Origin: Pseudomonadota bacterium | GTDB lineage: Bacteria > Myxococcota_A > Polyangia > Polyangiales > Polyangiaceae | Assembly (NCBI GenBank): GCA_023423895.1 | Contig: JAFAER010000102.1 | Location: forward strand, 3,991-67,990 | Length of the DNA: 64,000 bases | Reading direction: 5' to 3' | Part shown: positions 1 to 8,771 of the stretch, one piece after another | How positions within the stretch are numbered: position 1 is the first letter of the stretch | How the letters are laid out: each line of letters starts with the position of its first letter | Translations under genes and position numbers: made by a program | The notes under the pieces: model-generated | Told to the model about the DNA's origin: nothing | The model's input: the letters and a program-made list of their open reading frames with translations, nothing else | Database searches by the model: none

Positions 1-1656
1 GTACCAGAAACGCTCGGCGCGGACGGTGGGCAGGAGCACCGGGATGTTCGAGACGGGGAAGAACGACAGCACCGTCCAGAGCATGCCGAACGCAACGAGG
101 AGCGAAGCGTCGGCTCGACGCGTCGGCGCTGGCGCTCCCGTCGCGGGCGCAATGGTCTCGCTCTCCGCGCCCGGCGCGCCGTACGGCCACGGTGCGTCGT
201 CGCCTGCTAGCAGCGGTAGCGGCGAGTCGCCCGGAGCTTCGGGCGCGACCGCGATCGCCGCCGCATCCGGTCGCTTGCGGAGTCGGCGCCAGGAACGAAT
301 GCCGAGCCACGCGGCGAGCGGGAACGGCACGACGAGCGCGAGCCCTCCGAGGATGATCTCCGGGTTCAGCAGCGTCGGCGGTACGGGCTCCTGCGGGGCG
401 GAGTAGTCGCCCGAGAGCGTGTGCGGGAAGACGACCTGCACGAGGCCGCGCCACCAGACGCGGAGCGCGCCGGCCACACGATGCAGGCCGTCCGCGTTGA
501 CGAGCGGATTGTTGAGCGGGTCCTTCGGCAACGTCGGCTGCGCGTACCAGCGCAACATCGCGGCGAACGTCCGGCCACCGAGGCCCTTGTGCGCATTCGC
601 TTCGACCGAAAGCTCTTGTGGGAGCGCGGCAGGGAACATCCGTCGCCGCGCCTCGACGTAGAGGAGGAACGCGCCCCCGGCCGCCGCGAAGGCCACGACG
701 GCGCGCACCCACCGGCGAGGTTTGTCCGGATGGGTGGTCGGCGCGAGCAACAGCGCGCCGAGCGGGAGGAGCGGTACGCAGCAGAGCGCGCTCTCCTTCG
801 AGTAGAGGCCGAACAGCGTGCCTAGGAAGACGCCGAGCGCCATCCAGGGGAGCTTCCGCGTCAGCGCGAGGAGCGCGAGGAGCGTCCCGGTTGCACCGAG
901 CACGTCCGCGATGCCGACGACGCCGCTCACGGCTTCGGTCAAGACGGCGCTCGCGGTGAAGGCGGCCCCGGCGATCCATGCGACGCCCCGGCGCTTCGTG
1001 AGCGCAAACGCGAGCACGCAGACGAGCGCACCGTTCACCCCGTGCAGGAGCACGTTCACCCAGTGGTGCAGAAACGGCGTCTGGTCCCGTGCGCCGAGCC
1101 CCCAGAGCGCGCGCCACACGAGGTTCGGTAGTGGCCGGTACGAGCCGATGCTGCGCTCCGGGCCGAGGCCCCAGAAGTCACGATAGAACGCGTCGATCCA
1201 GCGGAACTTCGGCTGCGCCTCCGCGATGCTCCGGACGTACGGATTGGCGAGGAGCGCCTCTTGCTCGTCGAAGATGAAGTTGGTCCGCGACGGATGCCTC
1301 GTGAAGAGGATCATCGACAGGAAGCAGTACGGCACCAGCGCGAGCCCGAACGACGGATCGTCCCCGAGGAAGTAGTCGTGGATCCACTGCCGGAACGTGA
1401 TGATGAACTTCGGCTTCGGTTCGTCGACGCTCGCGACCTCGGGTCCCCGCAGCGGAGCACCGTCTGCGTCGGTGAAGACAGGCAACTGCGTGAGCGGATC
1501 CGGTCGAGGCGTGACCGGGCGCTCGGCGGACGATTCGCTCAGCGCCGCGGCCGCCTCGAGCGAAGACGTGGCCGCCTCGAGCGAAGAAGCCGACGCGCTC
1601 GTTTCCTCAGCGAGCTTGCGAACGTCGCCTTCTTCTTTCTCCGCCTCGGGTACCAC
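1..1656 (-). CDS. TMTC-like multi-pass membrane protein (O-mannosyltransferase-like), partial
   Basis: The frame is open from a GTG at 1656 to base 1 (552 codons) and continues outside the window. About 90 polar, Glu/Ala/Ser-rich residues are followed by many hydrophobic segments, as in GT-C glycosyltransferases. The first loop carries FIFDEQEALLANPYV and, further on, DFWG and SYRPLPN. These resemble the acidic loop motif and the DFWG/SYRPL signature of the TMTC family, whose animal members O-mannosylate cadherins using lipid-linked mannose. In such proteins TPR repeats follow the membrane part; that part would lie outside the window. The gene follows the SDR gene by 12 bases in the same frame and probably shares its operon. 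The start is uncertain because GGAGG sits directly against the GTG. Substrate unknown. Confidence 0.72.
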   Translation of the reverse strand, partial: MVPEAEKEEGDVRKLAEETSASASSLEAATSSLEAAAALSESSAERPVTPRPDPLTQLPVFTDADGAPLRGPEVASVDEPKPKFIITFRQWIHDYFLGDDPSFGLALVPYCFLSMILFTRHPSRTNFIFDEQEALLANPYVRSIAEAQPKFRWIDAFYRDFWGLGPERSIGSYRPLPNLVWRALWGLGARDQTPFLHHWVNVLLHGVNGALVCVLAFALTKRRGVAWIAGAAFTASAVLTEAVSGVVGIADVLGATGTLLALLALTRKLPWMALGVFLGTLFGLYSKESALCCVPLLPLGALLLAPTTHPDKPRRWVRAVVAFAAAGGAFLLYVEARRRMFPAALPQELSVEANAHKGLGGRTFAAMLRWYAQPTLPKDPLNNPLVNADGLHRVAGALRVWWRGLVQVVFPHTLSGDYSAPQEPVPPTLLNPEIILGGLALVVPFPLAAWLGIRSWRRLRKRPDAAAIAVAPEAPGDSPLPLLAGDDAPWPYGAPGAESETIAPATGAPAPTRRADASLLVAFGMLWTVLSFFPVSNIPVLLPTVRAERFWY

Positions 1657-1668
1657 CCTCCGCCCCCG

Positions 1669-2508
1669 CTATTTTCCGAGCTCCGCGATGATGGCCGGTG
1701 GCGCAGGCGGCTCGTCGTCGGGGATGAGCCAGTTGTCGCCCCAGAGATGTGCGCCCCCGTCGATGTACCAGCACTCGCCGGTCACGAAGTGCGCCGCGTC
1801 CGATGCGAGGTAGACGATGAGCTCGGCGACCTCGCCCGCCGTGCCGAGACGCTTCATCGGCGTCTTCTTGCGGCTGAGCTCGACGAGCTCGGGCGGGTAC
1901 TGATCCGTGCCCGTCGTGCGGATGACCCCCGGCGCGACGGCGTTGAGCTGGATGTTGTGTTGCGCCCACTCGACCGCGAGCGTGCGCGTCATGTTCTCGA
2001 CCCCTGCCCGCGCCGCGCCGGTGTGGACCATTCCCGGGAACCCGCGCGCGATGTTCGCGATGACGTTCACGACCCGGCCGCGTCGCGCGGGGATCATGTG
2101 CTTCGTCGCGACCGCCTGGGTCATGAAGAACGTGCCGTTCAGGTTGTTGCGGACGACCGCTTCCCAACCGCGAGGCGAGACGGTCTCGGCCGTGGTCGGA
2201 AACTGACCGCCGGCGTTGTTCACCAGGATCGTGGCGCGCCCGAGCTTCTCTCCGACGCCGTCGACGAATGCCTGGATGCCCTCGACCTCGCGGATGTCAC
2301 AAGGCGCCGCGAAGACGTCGATTCCGGGCACGTCTTGGCGAAGCCGCGTCTCGGCGGCGGCGAGCTTCTCCGCGTTTCGCCCGCAGATGGCGACCTTCGC
2401 GCCGAGCTCTCCGAGCGAACGCGCGGTCGCGAGACCGATGCCACTTCCACCGCCGGTGATGATCGCGATGTGGCCTTCGAAGAGGCCCTTCCGGAAGATG
2501 CTCGGCAT
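1669..2508 (-). CDS. SDR-family reductase resembling peroxisomal trans-2-enoyl-CoA reductase (PECR)
   Basis: 279 residues, the normal size of a short-chain dehydrogenase/reductase. The Rossmann glycine motif TGGGSGIG is near residue 19, and NNAG is at about residue 95. The canonical YxxxK catalytic pair is replaced by VHTGAARAGVEN, which is what PECR and 2,4-dienoyl-CoA reductases show; the following LAVEWAQHNIQLNAVAPG also fits PECR. The likely reaction is NADPH-dependent reduction of a 2-enoyl-CoA (or dienoyl-CoA) thioester in the cytoplasm. The ATG at 2508 has a good ribosome site (GAGGTG) and lies 9 bases after the acetyltransferase stop, so the two are probably co-transcribed. Function in this neighbourhood is inferred only from the family. 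Confidence 0.85.
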   Translation of the reverse strand: MPSIFRKGLFEGHIAIITGGGSGIGLATARSLGELGAKVAICGRNAEKLAAAETRLRQDVPGIDVFAAPCDIREVEGIQAFVDGVGEKLGRATILVNNAGGQFPTTAETVSPRGWEAVVRNNLNGTFFMTQAVATKHMIPARRGRVVNVIANIARGFPGMVHTGAARAGVENMTRTLAVEWAQHNIQLNAVAPGVIRTTGTDQYPPELVELSRKKTPMKRLGTAGEVAELIVYLASDAAHFVTGECWYIDGGAHLWGDNWLIPDDEPPAPPAIIAELGK

Positions 2509-2517
2509 CAGTTCACC

Positions 2518-3132
2518 TCATGCGACGCGGACGACCTCGCGCAGACCGTCGGGCGCGCGCTCCTTCACGAGCGTCCGTCCGCACGAGCACGTGCCGCGAC
2601 CCTCGCTATCGTCCATCTGGACCTTCTTTCCACACGAGCAGACCCACGCGTAGATGCGCGCCGGGTTGCCCATCACGAGCGCGTGGTCGGGGACGTCCTT
2701 CGTCACGACCGCGCCCGACGCGACCATGGCCCAGCGCCCGATCGTCACGCCGCACACGATCGTCGAGTTCGCGCCGAGCGCCGCGCCCGCCTTCACGAGC
2801 GTAGGGGTGACGTGCCAATCGTCGGCGCTCTTGAGCGACATGTCCGGGTTCACTGCCCGCGGGACCTTGTCGTTGGTGAAGCAGACGTGCGGCCCGACGA
2901 AGACGCCGTCTTCGATCGTCACGCCCGTGTAGATCGACGCGTTGTTCTGGATCTTGACGTTGTCCCCGATCGTCACGCCGCTGTCGATGTAGATGCCCTT
3001 GCCGAGGATGCATCCCTTGCCGATGCGGACGTTCTCTCGGATCTGGCAGAAGAGCCAAATCTGCGTGCCATCGCCGACGTCGGCATTTTCGGAAACGACG
3101 GAAGAAGAATGGACCCGGATCGCGTTCGCCAT
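2518..3132 (-). CDS. WbpD/WlbB-like sugar N-acetyltransferase (left-handed beta-helix)
   Basis: 204 residues with hexapeptide repeats from about residue 10 to 150 (for example IGKGCILGKGIYI, IGDNVKIQNNASI), the left-handed beta-helix fold. FTNDKVPRAVNP and the size match the UDP-2-acetamido-3-amino-2,3-dideoxyglucuronate N-acetyltransferases WbpD/WlbB, which use acetyl-CoA to make diacetylated uronic acids for surface polysaccharide. The C-terminus has two CSCG pairs (about residues 168 and 184) that look like a zinc ribbon, as in a subset of this family. It is the first gene of a minus-strand group with the SDR and the TMTC-like protein, so a role in surface glycan precursors is plausible. 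No other genes of that pathway are in view. Confidence 0.85.
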   Translation of the reverse strand: MANAIRVHSSSVVSENADVGDGTQIWLFCQIRENVRIGKGCILGKGIYIDSGVTIGDNVKIQNNASIYTGVTIEDGVFVGPHVCFTNDKVPRAVNPDMSLKSADDWHVTPTLVKAGAALGANSTIVCGVTIGRWAMVASGAVVTKDVPDHALVMGNPARIYAWVCSCGKKVQMDDSEGRGTCSCGRTLVKERAPDGLREVVRVA

Positions 3133-3257
3133 CGAGGGGCGCCAGCATAGCGCGCGCGAGCGCAGGAACCGGCTCTTTTTCCGGGGCGACGGCGTGAAAA
3201 TACGGCCGCTCCGGACGCCTCCGACGGACGGCTCAGCCGATGGTCCGGCCGCTTCGA

Positions 3258-3995
3258 TCAGCGCGCGGGCGCGTCGACGAGCGGCGGCAAGGGCAGCTTC
3301 GAGGCCCGACGTGAAATCGCTTCACGCGCGAGCTCGTCTGCGCGCTCGTTGAGCGGGACGCCTGCGTGGCCGGGTACGTAGACGAGACGCCAGCCACGTC
3401 GCGTGGCGAGCGCGCTCTTCACGCTGGCGACGAGCTCCTGGTTCGCCTTCGCCTTCCAGCCCTTCGTCAGCACGCCGATCGAATACTGGCTGTCGGTGTG
3501 GACGACGGCCGAGGCTCCCGCCGGAACGAGCTCCGCAGCGCGCAGGATGCCCGTCAGCTCGGCGATGTTGTTCGTCGCGATGCCGAGGTACTCGTAGCCG
3601 TCGTGCATCTTTCCGCCCGGCTCGACGAGCACGATGCCGAGGCCAGCGGGTCCGGGATTGCCCGAGCACGCGCCGTCGGCGTAGACGGTCCACGCGTCCT
3701 TCGGCACCGCGTCCGGGGCGAGGGCCTTCGCCGCCGCGTCGGCCTTGCGCGCGTTCGATCGCTCTTCCTTGCTCGCCTGCTTCGGCGCCTCCTCACCCGG
3801 CACGACGGCGTCGTCGGGGAGGATCTCGTCGTCACCGGCGATGCGTTCGAGGTTCTTCGCGCCGGCGCGATACACGCGCGAATCGGTGGGCTTGTAACGG
3901 ATCTCGACCCGCCCGCCTTGCGCGTCGAACGAGCCATCGGACTTCACGCGGGCGAGGACCTTTTGACCTCGTAGAACGGCTCGGATCCAGGGCAC
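3258..3995 (-). CDS. rnhA: Ribonuclease HI with N-terminal extension
   Basis: 245 residues from a GTG at 3995, which gives the N-terminus MPWIRAVLRGQKV. The RNase H fold occupies about residues 100-230 and cleaves the RNA strand of RNA-DNA hybrids. All four metal-binding acidic residues are visible: Asp107 (YADGACSGNPGP), Glu146 (NNIAELTG), Asp168 (HTDSQYS) and Asp220 (ERADELA). The first 95 residues are an extra domain (RGQKVLARVKSDG, GGRVEIRYKP) not found in short E. coli-type RNase HI. The start is not supported by a strong ribosome site. The frame stays open far upstream antisense to gpmI, but that extension has no protein character. It is divergent from gpmI, with about 210 bases between them. 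Confidence 0.9.
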   Translation of the reverse strand: MPWIRAVLRGQKVLARVKSDGSFDAQGGRVEIRYKPTDSRVYRAGAKNLERIAGDDEILPDDAVVPGEEAPKQASKEERSNARKADAAAKALAPDAVPKDAWTVYADGACSGNPGPAGLGIVLVEPGGKMHDGYEYLGIATNNIAELTGILRAAELVPAGASAVVHTDSQYSIGVLTKGWKAKANQELVASVKSALATRRGWRLVYVPGHAGVPLNERADELAREAISRRASKLPLPPLVDAPAR

Positions 3996-4208
3996 GACGC
4001 CGTGGTAAGCGATCGCGGTCCGCGGCTCAAGCCACAGCCGCGGCAGATCCGCCGCTCGCGGGGTCGAGCCCAAGCGCTCGCGGCTCCGCCTTGCGTGGTT
4101 TGCGGCGACCTGCCCTAGGGGCGAACTGCGGGAAGGGCAGGAAGGCCGCCGGGACGCCTTCTTCGTGAGCTGAGTGACGCGCCTCGATGCGCTATGGTCT
4201 GCGGCTCG

Positions 4209-5753
4209 ATGGCTGACACTTCTTCGAAACGCCCGCGCCCCGTCGTCCTCATGATCCTCGACGGCCTCGGCGAACGCGCCGAGACCGACGCCAATGCCGT
4301 GCGTCTCGCGAACACGCCGGTGTTCAACTCGCTGCTCGAGAAGTACCCGCACAGCCTCATCGGGACGAGCGGCCCGGACGTCGGTCTGCCGCCCGGGCAG
4401 ATGGGCAACAGCGAGGTCGGCCACCTCAACTTCGGGGCCGGGCGGATCGCGCTGATGGACATCATGCGCATCGACGCGGCGGTGGAGTCGAACACGCTCG
4501 GCACGACGCCGGTCATCCATGCCGAGATCGAGCACGCGAAGAAGGCAGGCGGGCGGCTGCACCTCTTCGGCCTCCTCTCCGACGGCGGCGTGCACAGCCA
4601 CATCAATCACCTGTTCGCGCTGATCGACACGGCCGCCGGCCTCGGCGTCCCCGTCGTCGTCCACGCGTTCCTCGACGGCCGCGACGTGATGCCGGGCACC
4701 GCGCCGGGGTACCTCGAGCGCCTGCAGGAGAAGCTCGCCGGCAAGGGCGTCATCGGTACCGTGAGCGGCCGCTATTGGGCAATGGACCGCGACAACCGCT
4801 GGGAGCGCGTCGAGCGCGCCTACCGCGCCATCGTGCAGGCGGACGCGCCCCGGTACCCGGACGCCGTCGAGCGCGTGCGGGCGAGCATCACCGAGGGCAA
4901 GACCGACGAGTTCGTCGAGCCGTTCGTCGTCGGCGACTACGCCGGGGCCCATCCAGAGAAGGACTCGGGGCTCCACTTCAACTTCCGCCCCGACCGCGCG
5001 CGAGAGCTCACGCGGGCGCTCGCGACGGCGGGATTCACCGAGTTCGCACGCGAAGCGAAGCCGCCGTTCCGCACCTACGCGTGCATGACGACGTACGACG
5101 CGAAGCTGAACCTGCCCATCGCGTTCCCGAAGGAGACGTATCCGGACATCTTCCCCGAGGTGATCGCCAAGCTCGGGCTGACGCAATTCCGCTGCGCGGA
5201 GACGGAGAAATACGCGCACGTGACGTACTTCTTCAACGGCGGACGCGAAGAGACGTTCCAGGGTGAGGAGCGCATGATGGTTCCCTCGCCGAAGGACGTG
5301 GCCACGTACGACGAGAAGCCCGAGATGGCGGCCGAGGGCGTCGCCGACGCCGTCGTGAAGGCGATCGAGTCGGACAAGTTCGACTTCGTCCTCGTGAACT
5401 TCGCGAACCCCGACATGGTCGGTCACACCGGCAACCTCGATGCGGCGATCAAGGCCGTCGAGGTCGTGGACAAGGGCATCGGCCGCATCGCCGACGCGGT
5501 TCGCGCGAAACACGGCGCCCTCTTCATCACCGCAGACCACGGCAACTGCGAGCTGATGGTCGATCCGGCGACCGGTCAGCCGCACACGGCCCATACGCTC
5601 TTCCCCGTTCCGCTCATCCTCGTGGACGACGCGCACCGCGACGTGAAGCTCCGGCGCGGGCGCATCTGCGACGTCGCCCCCACGATGCTCGAGCTCATGG
5701 GGATCCCGAAGCCCGCCGCGATGACGGGTGTGTCACTGCTCGAGGCGCAGTAG
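4209..5753 (+). CDS. gpmI: 2,3-bisphosphoglycerate-independent phosphoglycerate mutase
   Basis: 514 residues, the normal length of iPGM, which interconverts 3- and 2-phosphoglycerate in glycolysis using two Mn ions. Visible are Asp18 (LMILDGLGER), the phosphorylated serine Ser68 (GQMGNSEVGHLNFGAGR), FNFRPDRARELT, and the metal ligands in NPDMVGHTG, DHGNCE and HTAHT near the C-terminus. I start at the ATG at 4209 (MADTSSKRPR) rather than the in-frame ATG at 4194, because iPGMs begin shortly before the LDG motif. There is no clear Shine-Dalgarno. A TATGGT hexamer at 4191-4196 lies 12 bases upstream, so the message may be nearly leaderless. A kinase gene follows after 24 bases. Confidence 0.95.
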   Translation: MADTSSKRPRPVVLMILDGLGERAETDANAVRLANTPVFNSLLEKYPHSLIGTSGPDVGLPPGQMGNSEVGHLNFGAGRIALMDIMRIDAAVESNTLGTTPVIHAEIEHAKKAGGRLHLFGLLSDGGVHSHINHLFALIDTAAGLGVPVVVHAFLDGRDVMPGTAPGYLERLQEKLAGKGVIGTVSGRYWAMDRDNRWERVERAYRAIVQADAPRYPDAVERVRASITEGKTDEFVEPFVVGDYAGAHPEKDSGLHFNFRPDRARELTRALATAGFTEFAREAKPPFRTYACMTTYDAKLNLPIAFPKETYPDIFPEVIAKLGLTQFRCAETEKYAHVTYFFNGGREETFQGEERMMVPSPKDVATYDEKPEMAAEGVADAVVKAIESDKFDFVLVNFANPDMVGHTGNLDAAIKAVEVVDKGIGRIADAVRAKHGALFITADHGNCELMVDPATGQPHTAHTLFPVPLILVDDAHRDVKLRRGRICDVAPTMLELMGIPKPAAMTGVSLLEAQ

Positions 5754-5760
5754 GCAGTAG
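5747..5760. repeat. Two-copy heptanucleotide repeat at the gpmI stop
   Basis: GCAGTAG occurs twice in tandem (5747-5753, 5754-5760), covering the gpmI stop codon and the start of the intergenic gap; a degenerate copy (ATCGGTAG) follows. The unit length matches the heptamer arrays at 28869 and 44713. Confidence 0.5.
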
Positions 5761-5777
5761 ATCGGTAGACCGACGTC

Positions 5778-7274
5778 ATGAGCGAGATCCGCTTCGGGGG
5801 GTACCGGATCACCGACACGATCGGTTCCGGCTCGCTCTCGACGATCTTCAAGGCGACATCGTCGAGCGCGCCTGGGCGCGTCGTCGCGCTGAAGGCGCTC
5901 AAGTCCCAGATCGCACCGACGTCTTCGTTCGGCGATCAGCTCGAGCGCGAAGCGACGATCCTCGCGGACCTCGCACATCCGAACGTCGTCTTGCTGCTCG
6001 AGGCGAGCCGCACTGGCTCCGGCCGGCCGTATCTCGCCCTCGAGTGGGTCGACGGTCCGTCGCTCCACGACGTGCTCGCGACGATCGAGGAGTCGAATCG
6101 ACGTGCACGATCACGCGACCAGAACGCCAAGAAGAAGCTGAGCGTCCCGGCCGCGCTCGCGATCGCGTGTGGGATCTGCGCTGCGCTCGAGCACATCCAC
6201 GAGCGCGGGGTCGTCCATCGCGACGTGAAGCCGAGCAACATCCTGCTCTCGAAGACGGGCAACGTGAAGGTGATCGACTTCGGCATCGCCCAGCGCCCGC
6301 GGACCGCGAGCATGAGCGACACGCTCGGCACGGAGGGAATCACCGCCTCCGGACGAATGGCGCCCGAGCAGGTGAAGGACGCGTTCGGAACGCCCGCGTA
6401 CATGTCTCCGGAGCAGATCCTCGGCGACTTCGTCGACGGCCGGAGCGATCTCTTCTCGCTCGGCGTCGTCCTCTATCAGATGTTGAGCGGCTCGCGCCCG
6501 TTCGAGACGCCCGAGAAGAGCAACGAGAAACGCAGCGCTGCGCAGCGGATCCGCCGCGACGCGCCCGCGCCTCTCCGGGAGCGCGCGCCCCACTGCCCGC
6601 GCGCCGTCGAGCGGATCGTGACGCGCCTGCTCGAGAAGTCGCCGCACGATCGTTTCCCGACGGCGGGCGCCGTGAAGGAGCGGCTCGAACATGCGCTCCG
6701 GGCAGAGACTCGCGAAGATCCGGCATCGCTCATTCGGACCGCGCTCGCCGAGACCAGCTTCGTGGCGAAGGACGACGAGAAGAGCGCGAGGCGTGACGGC
6801 GAGTCCCGCCCGATCGGCTCGGTGAGTCGTCCGCTCCTCCCCGTCGTGCGTCCGGCGAGCAGTCCTCGGATCGCGGCGCGCGAGCCGATGAGCCTTGGTC
6901 GCGCCGTCGTCGGGTTCGTCGCGATCGCGATGCTCTTCTCGGCGGGCGCGATCGCCATCGAGTCGGGGAACGCGCAAGCGCGCGAAGCGCGCAACGCGGG
7001 CTCACGTTCGCTCGAGCTCGCACCGGAGCGCGCAGGTGGGCTCCGCGTCGTCGCCACGCCGTGGGCGCACGTGCGCGTCGACGGACAGCTCGTCGAGACG
7101 ACCCCTTTTGCGCGCGCGATCCCGCTCGCGGCCGGCAAACACTTCGTCACGCTCACTCACCCGGACGCGCCGTCAGCCGTCGAGCGCGAGGTCGACATCG
7201 TCGCCGGCGAGACCGTGATGCTCGACGTCGTCATGAACCTCTCGGCGGACGACGCGGGAAAGGATGCCCGATGA
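5778..7274 (+). CDS. Hanks-type Ser/Thr protein kinase with periplasmic PEGA domain
   Basis: 498 residues. The cytoplasmic kinase domain (about 8-290) has the P-loop GSGSLSTIFKA, Lys39 (VALKALK), HRDVKPSN, IDFGIAQ and GTPAYMSPEQ, so it should be active. A low-complexity linker leads to one transmembrane segment near residues 374-394 (VVGFVAIAMLFSAGAIAI). A C-terminal PEGA-like domain (about 420-490: VVATPWAHVRVDGQ, FVTLTHPDAPS) should lie outside the inner membrane. This is a one-component receptor-kinase layout. Its TGA overlaps the ATG of the LysM gene by 4 bases, so kinase and LysM protein are probably co-translated and work together, possibly sensing the cell wall. The ligand is not known. 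Confidence 0.92.
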   Translation: MSEIRFGGYRITDTIGSGSLSTIFKATSSSAPGRVVALKALKSQIAPTSSFGDQLEREATILADLAHPNVVLLLEASRTGSGRPYLALEWVDGPSLHDVLATIEESNRRARSRDQNAKKKLSVPAALAIACGICAALEHIHERGVVHRDVKPSNILLSKTGNVKVIDFGIAQRPRTASMSDTLGTEGITASGRMAPEQVKDAFGTPAYMSPEQILGDFVDGRSDLFSLGVVLYQMLSGSRPFETPEKSNEKRSAAQRIRRDAPAPLRERAPHCPRAVERIVTRLLEKSPHDRFPTAGAVKERLEHALRAETREDPASLIRTALAETSFVAKDDEKSARRDGESRPIGSVSRPLLPVVRPASSPRIAAREPMSLGRAVVGFVAIAMLFSAGAIAIESGNAQAREARNAGSRSLELAPERAGGLRVVATPWAHVRVDGQLVETTPFARAIPLAAGKHFVTLTHPDAPSAVEREVDIVAGETVMLDVVMNLSADDAGKDAR

Positions 7275-8182
7275 AGCTCCGACATCTCGTCCTCGGCGGG
7301 CTCGCCGCGGCGCTGCTCTTCGCACCGTCCGACGCAACCGCGTTCGGACACGTCGTCTCGCAGGGAGAGACGCTCGCGCAGATCGCGATCCGGTTCTACG
7401 GCTCGCCACGCTTCGAGGCCGCGATTGCGGGAGCAAACGCGCTCGACGCCCACGGCGGCAGCGCGATCGTCGCGGGGCAGCCGCTCGAGATCCCAGCGCC
7501 CGGGCATCACCGCGTGAAAGAAGGTGAGACGTGGTTCGGCCTCGCGCGGCAGTTCCTCGGCGACACGCGCCGCGCCGAGGTGCTGGCGCGCGCGAACGGG
7601 GCGGTCGCCTGGGTCCCTCCCGTCGAGAACCAGGAGATCGAGATCCCGGCGGTCGTCGCACACCTCGCCGCGGACCGCGAGACGATGGCGAGCCTCGCGC
7701 AGCGCTACCTCGGCGACATCAACAAATCGTGGGAGCTCGACGTCTACAACAACCGAGACGGCAAGCAGAAGCTCCTCCGCGGCGACGTCATCCTCGTGCC
7801 GCTCATCGATCTGTCGCTGACCGAAGAGGGCAAGAAGGCCGCTCGCGCAGCCGGCGAACGCACACGCACCGAAGGCGGAGGCCAGGCCTACGAAGCGCAG
7901 CGCCGGGGAGAGGCCGACATCCCTCCCCTGCTCGCCGACGTGCGGGCGGGACGCTACGTCGACGCCGTCGCGAAGGGCAACCGGCTGCTCGGCTCGGGAG
8001 AGCTCACGAAGCCGCAGCTCGCCTCGATTCACCGCGCCCTTCTCGAGGCATACGTCGCCCTCGACGCCACCGGCCTCGCCGCAGGCGCGTGCACGGCGTG
8101 GAAGTCCGCCACCGGCGGCGACATCCGCCTCGACGCCCGGTCGGTGTCCCCGAAGATCCGTGCCGCATGCACGACACGCTGA
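7271..8182 (+). CDS. Secreted protein with two to three LysM domains
   Basis: 303 residues from the ATG at 7271, which overlaps the kinase stop as ATGA. A signal peptide ends near residue 22 (LAAALLFAPSDATA). LysM modules, which bind peptidoglycan glycan strands, are at about 25-75 (HVVSQGETLAQIAIRFYGS) and 79-125 (HRVKEGETWFGLARQF). A weaker third is at 130-180 (LAADRETMASLAQRYLGD). The last 100 residues are charged and helical-looking (TRTEGGGQAYEAQRRG) and are not recognised. The coupling to the PEGA kinase suggests that this periplasmic protein reports on or anchors to peptidoglycan for that kinase. That is an inference from gene order. Confidence 0.88.
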   Translation: MKLRHLVLGGLAAALLFAPSDATAFGHVVSQGETLAQIAIRFYGSPRFEAAIAGANALDAHGGSAIVAGQPLEIPAPGHHRVKEGETWFGLARQFLGDTRRAEVLARANGAVAWVPPVENQEIEIPAVVAHLAADRETMASLAQRYLGDINKSWELDVYNNRDGKQKLLRGDVILVPLIDLSLTEEGKKAARAAGERTRTEGGGQAYEAQRRGEADIPPLLADVRAGRYVDAVAKGNRLLGSGELTKPQLASIHRALLEAYVALDATGLAAGACTAWKSATGGDIRLDARSVSPKIRAACTTR

Positions 8183-8255
8183 ACACGCCTCCGCGCTCGG
8201 ATGCTCCTCCGCCTGAGACGCCCGGCGCGCGGCATCGTAGGATGGGACGAAACAC

Positions 8256-8726
8256 GTGCTGAAGCCGGGCGACACTGCACCCGACATCGACGCGGTCGCA
8301 AACGACGGCAAGCGGTTCCGCCTTGCCGAGCAGGCGACGAAGCTCTGCACGGTCGTCTACTTTTTCCCGAAAGCCTTCACACCGGGCTGCACGAAGGAGA
8401 CGATGCGGTTCCGCGACAACTACGCGGAGCTCTCGCTTGCGGGGGCCACCATCATCGGCGTGAGCACGGACGATCACGACACCCAGTGCCGCTTCGCGGA
8501 GTCACTCCGGGCGCCGTTCCCGATGATCGGCGACTACGACAAGAAGATCTCGAGCGCGTACGGCGTCCTCTGGCCGCTGATCGGGCGCCCGAAGAGGGTG
8601 ACGTTCATCATCAACCCTCTCCGTACGATCGAGGCTGTCTTCCAGCACGAGGTACAGATCGTGAAGCACCGCGACGAGGTGCTCCTCCACGTCGATCGGA
8701 TGTATCGCGCGCGCCACCGCACCTGA
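8256..8726 (+). CDS. PrxQ/Bcp-type peroxiredoxin
   Basis: 156 residues from a GTG at 8256. The thioredoxin-fold peroxiredoxin motif FTPGCTKE places the peroxidatic cysteine at Cys45. The enzyme reduces hydrogen peroxide and organic hydroperoxides in the cytoplasm. In classic PrxQ/Bcp a resolving cysteine sits five residues later; here that position is Met50. Other cysteines are Cys31 and Cys78 (DTQCRFAES). Either Cys78 acts as an alternative resolving residue or the enzyme is 1-Cys. GVSTDD and AYGVLW are typical of the subfamily. No clear ribosome site is seen; GATGGGACGA lies about 10 bases before the start. It stands alone between the LysM gene and a convergent regulator gene. Confidence 0.9.
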   Translation: MLKPGDTAPDIDAVANDGKRFRLAEQATKLCTVVYFFPKAFTPGCTKETMRFRDNYAELSLAGATIIGVSTDDHDTQCRFAESLRAPFPMIGDYDKKISSAYGVLWPLIGRPKRVTFIINPLRTIEAVFQHEVQIVKHRDEVLLHVDRMYRARHRT

Positions 8727-8771
8727 CGCGCGCGGACATGGAGACGGCTGGTCCGCGTCGACCGTGTCGAG

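Noticed and set aside
1261..3150. Open frame of 629 codons on the plus strand
   Set aside because: It is antisense to the SDR and acetyltransferase genes, has an Arg/Asp/Val-only composition typical of the reverse of GC-rich genes, and contains no motif.
3996..5636. Minus-strand extension upstream of RNase HI
   Set aside because: It is antisense to gpmI, with shadow-type composition and no conserved part.
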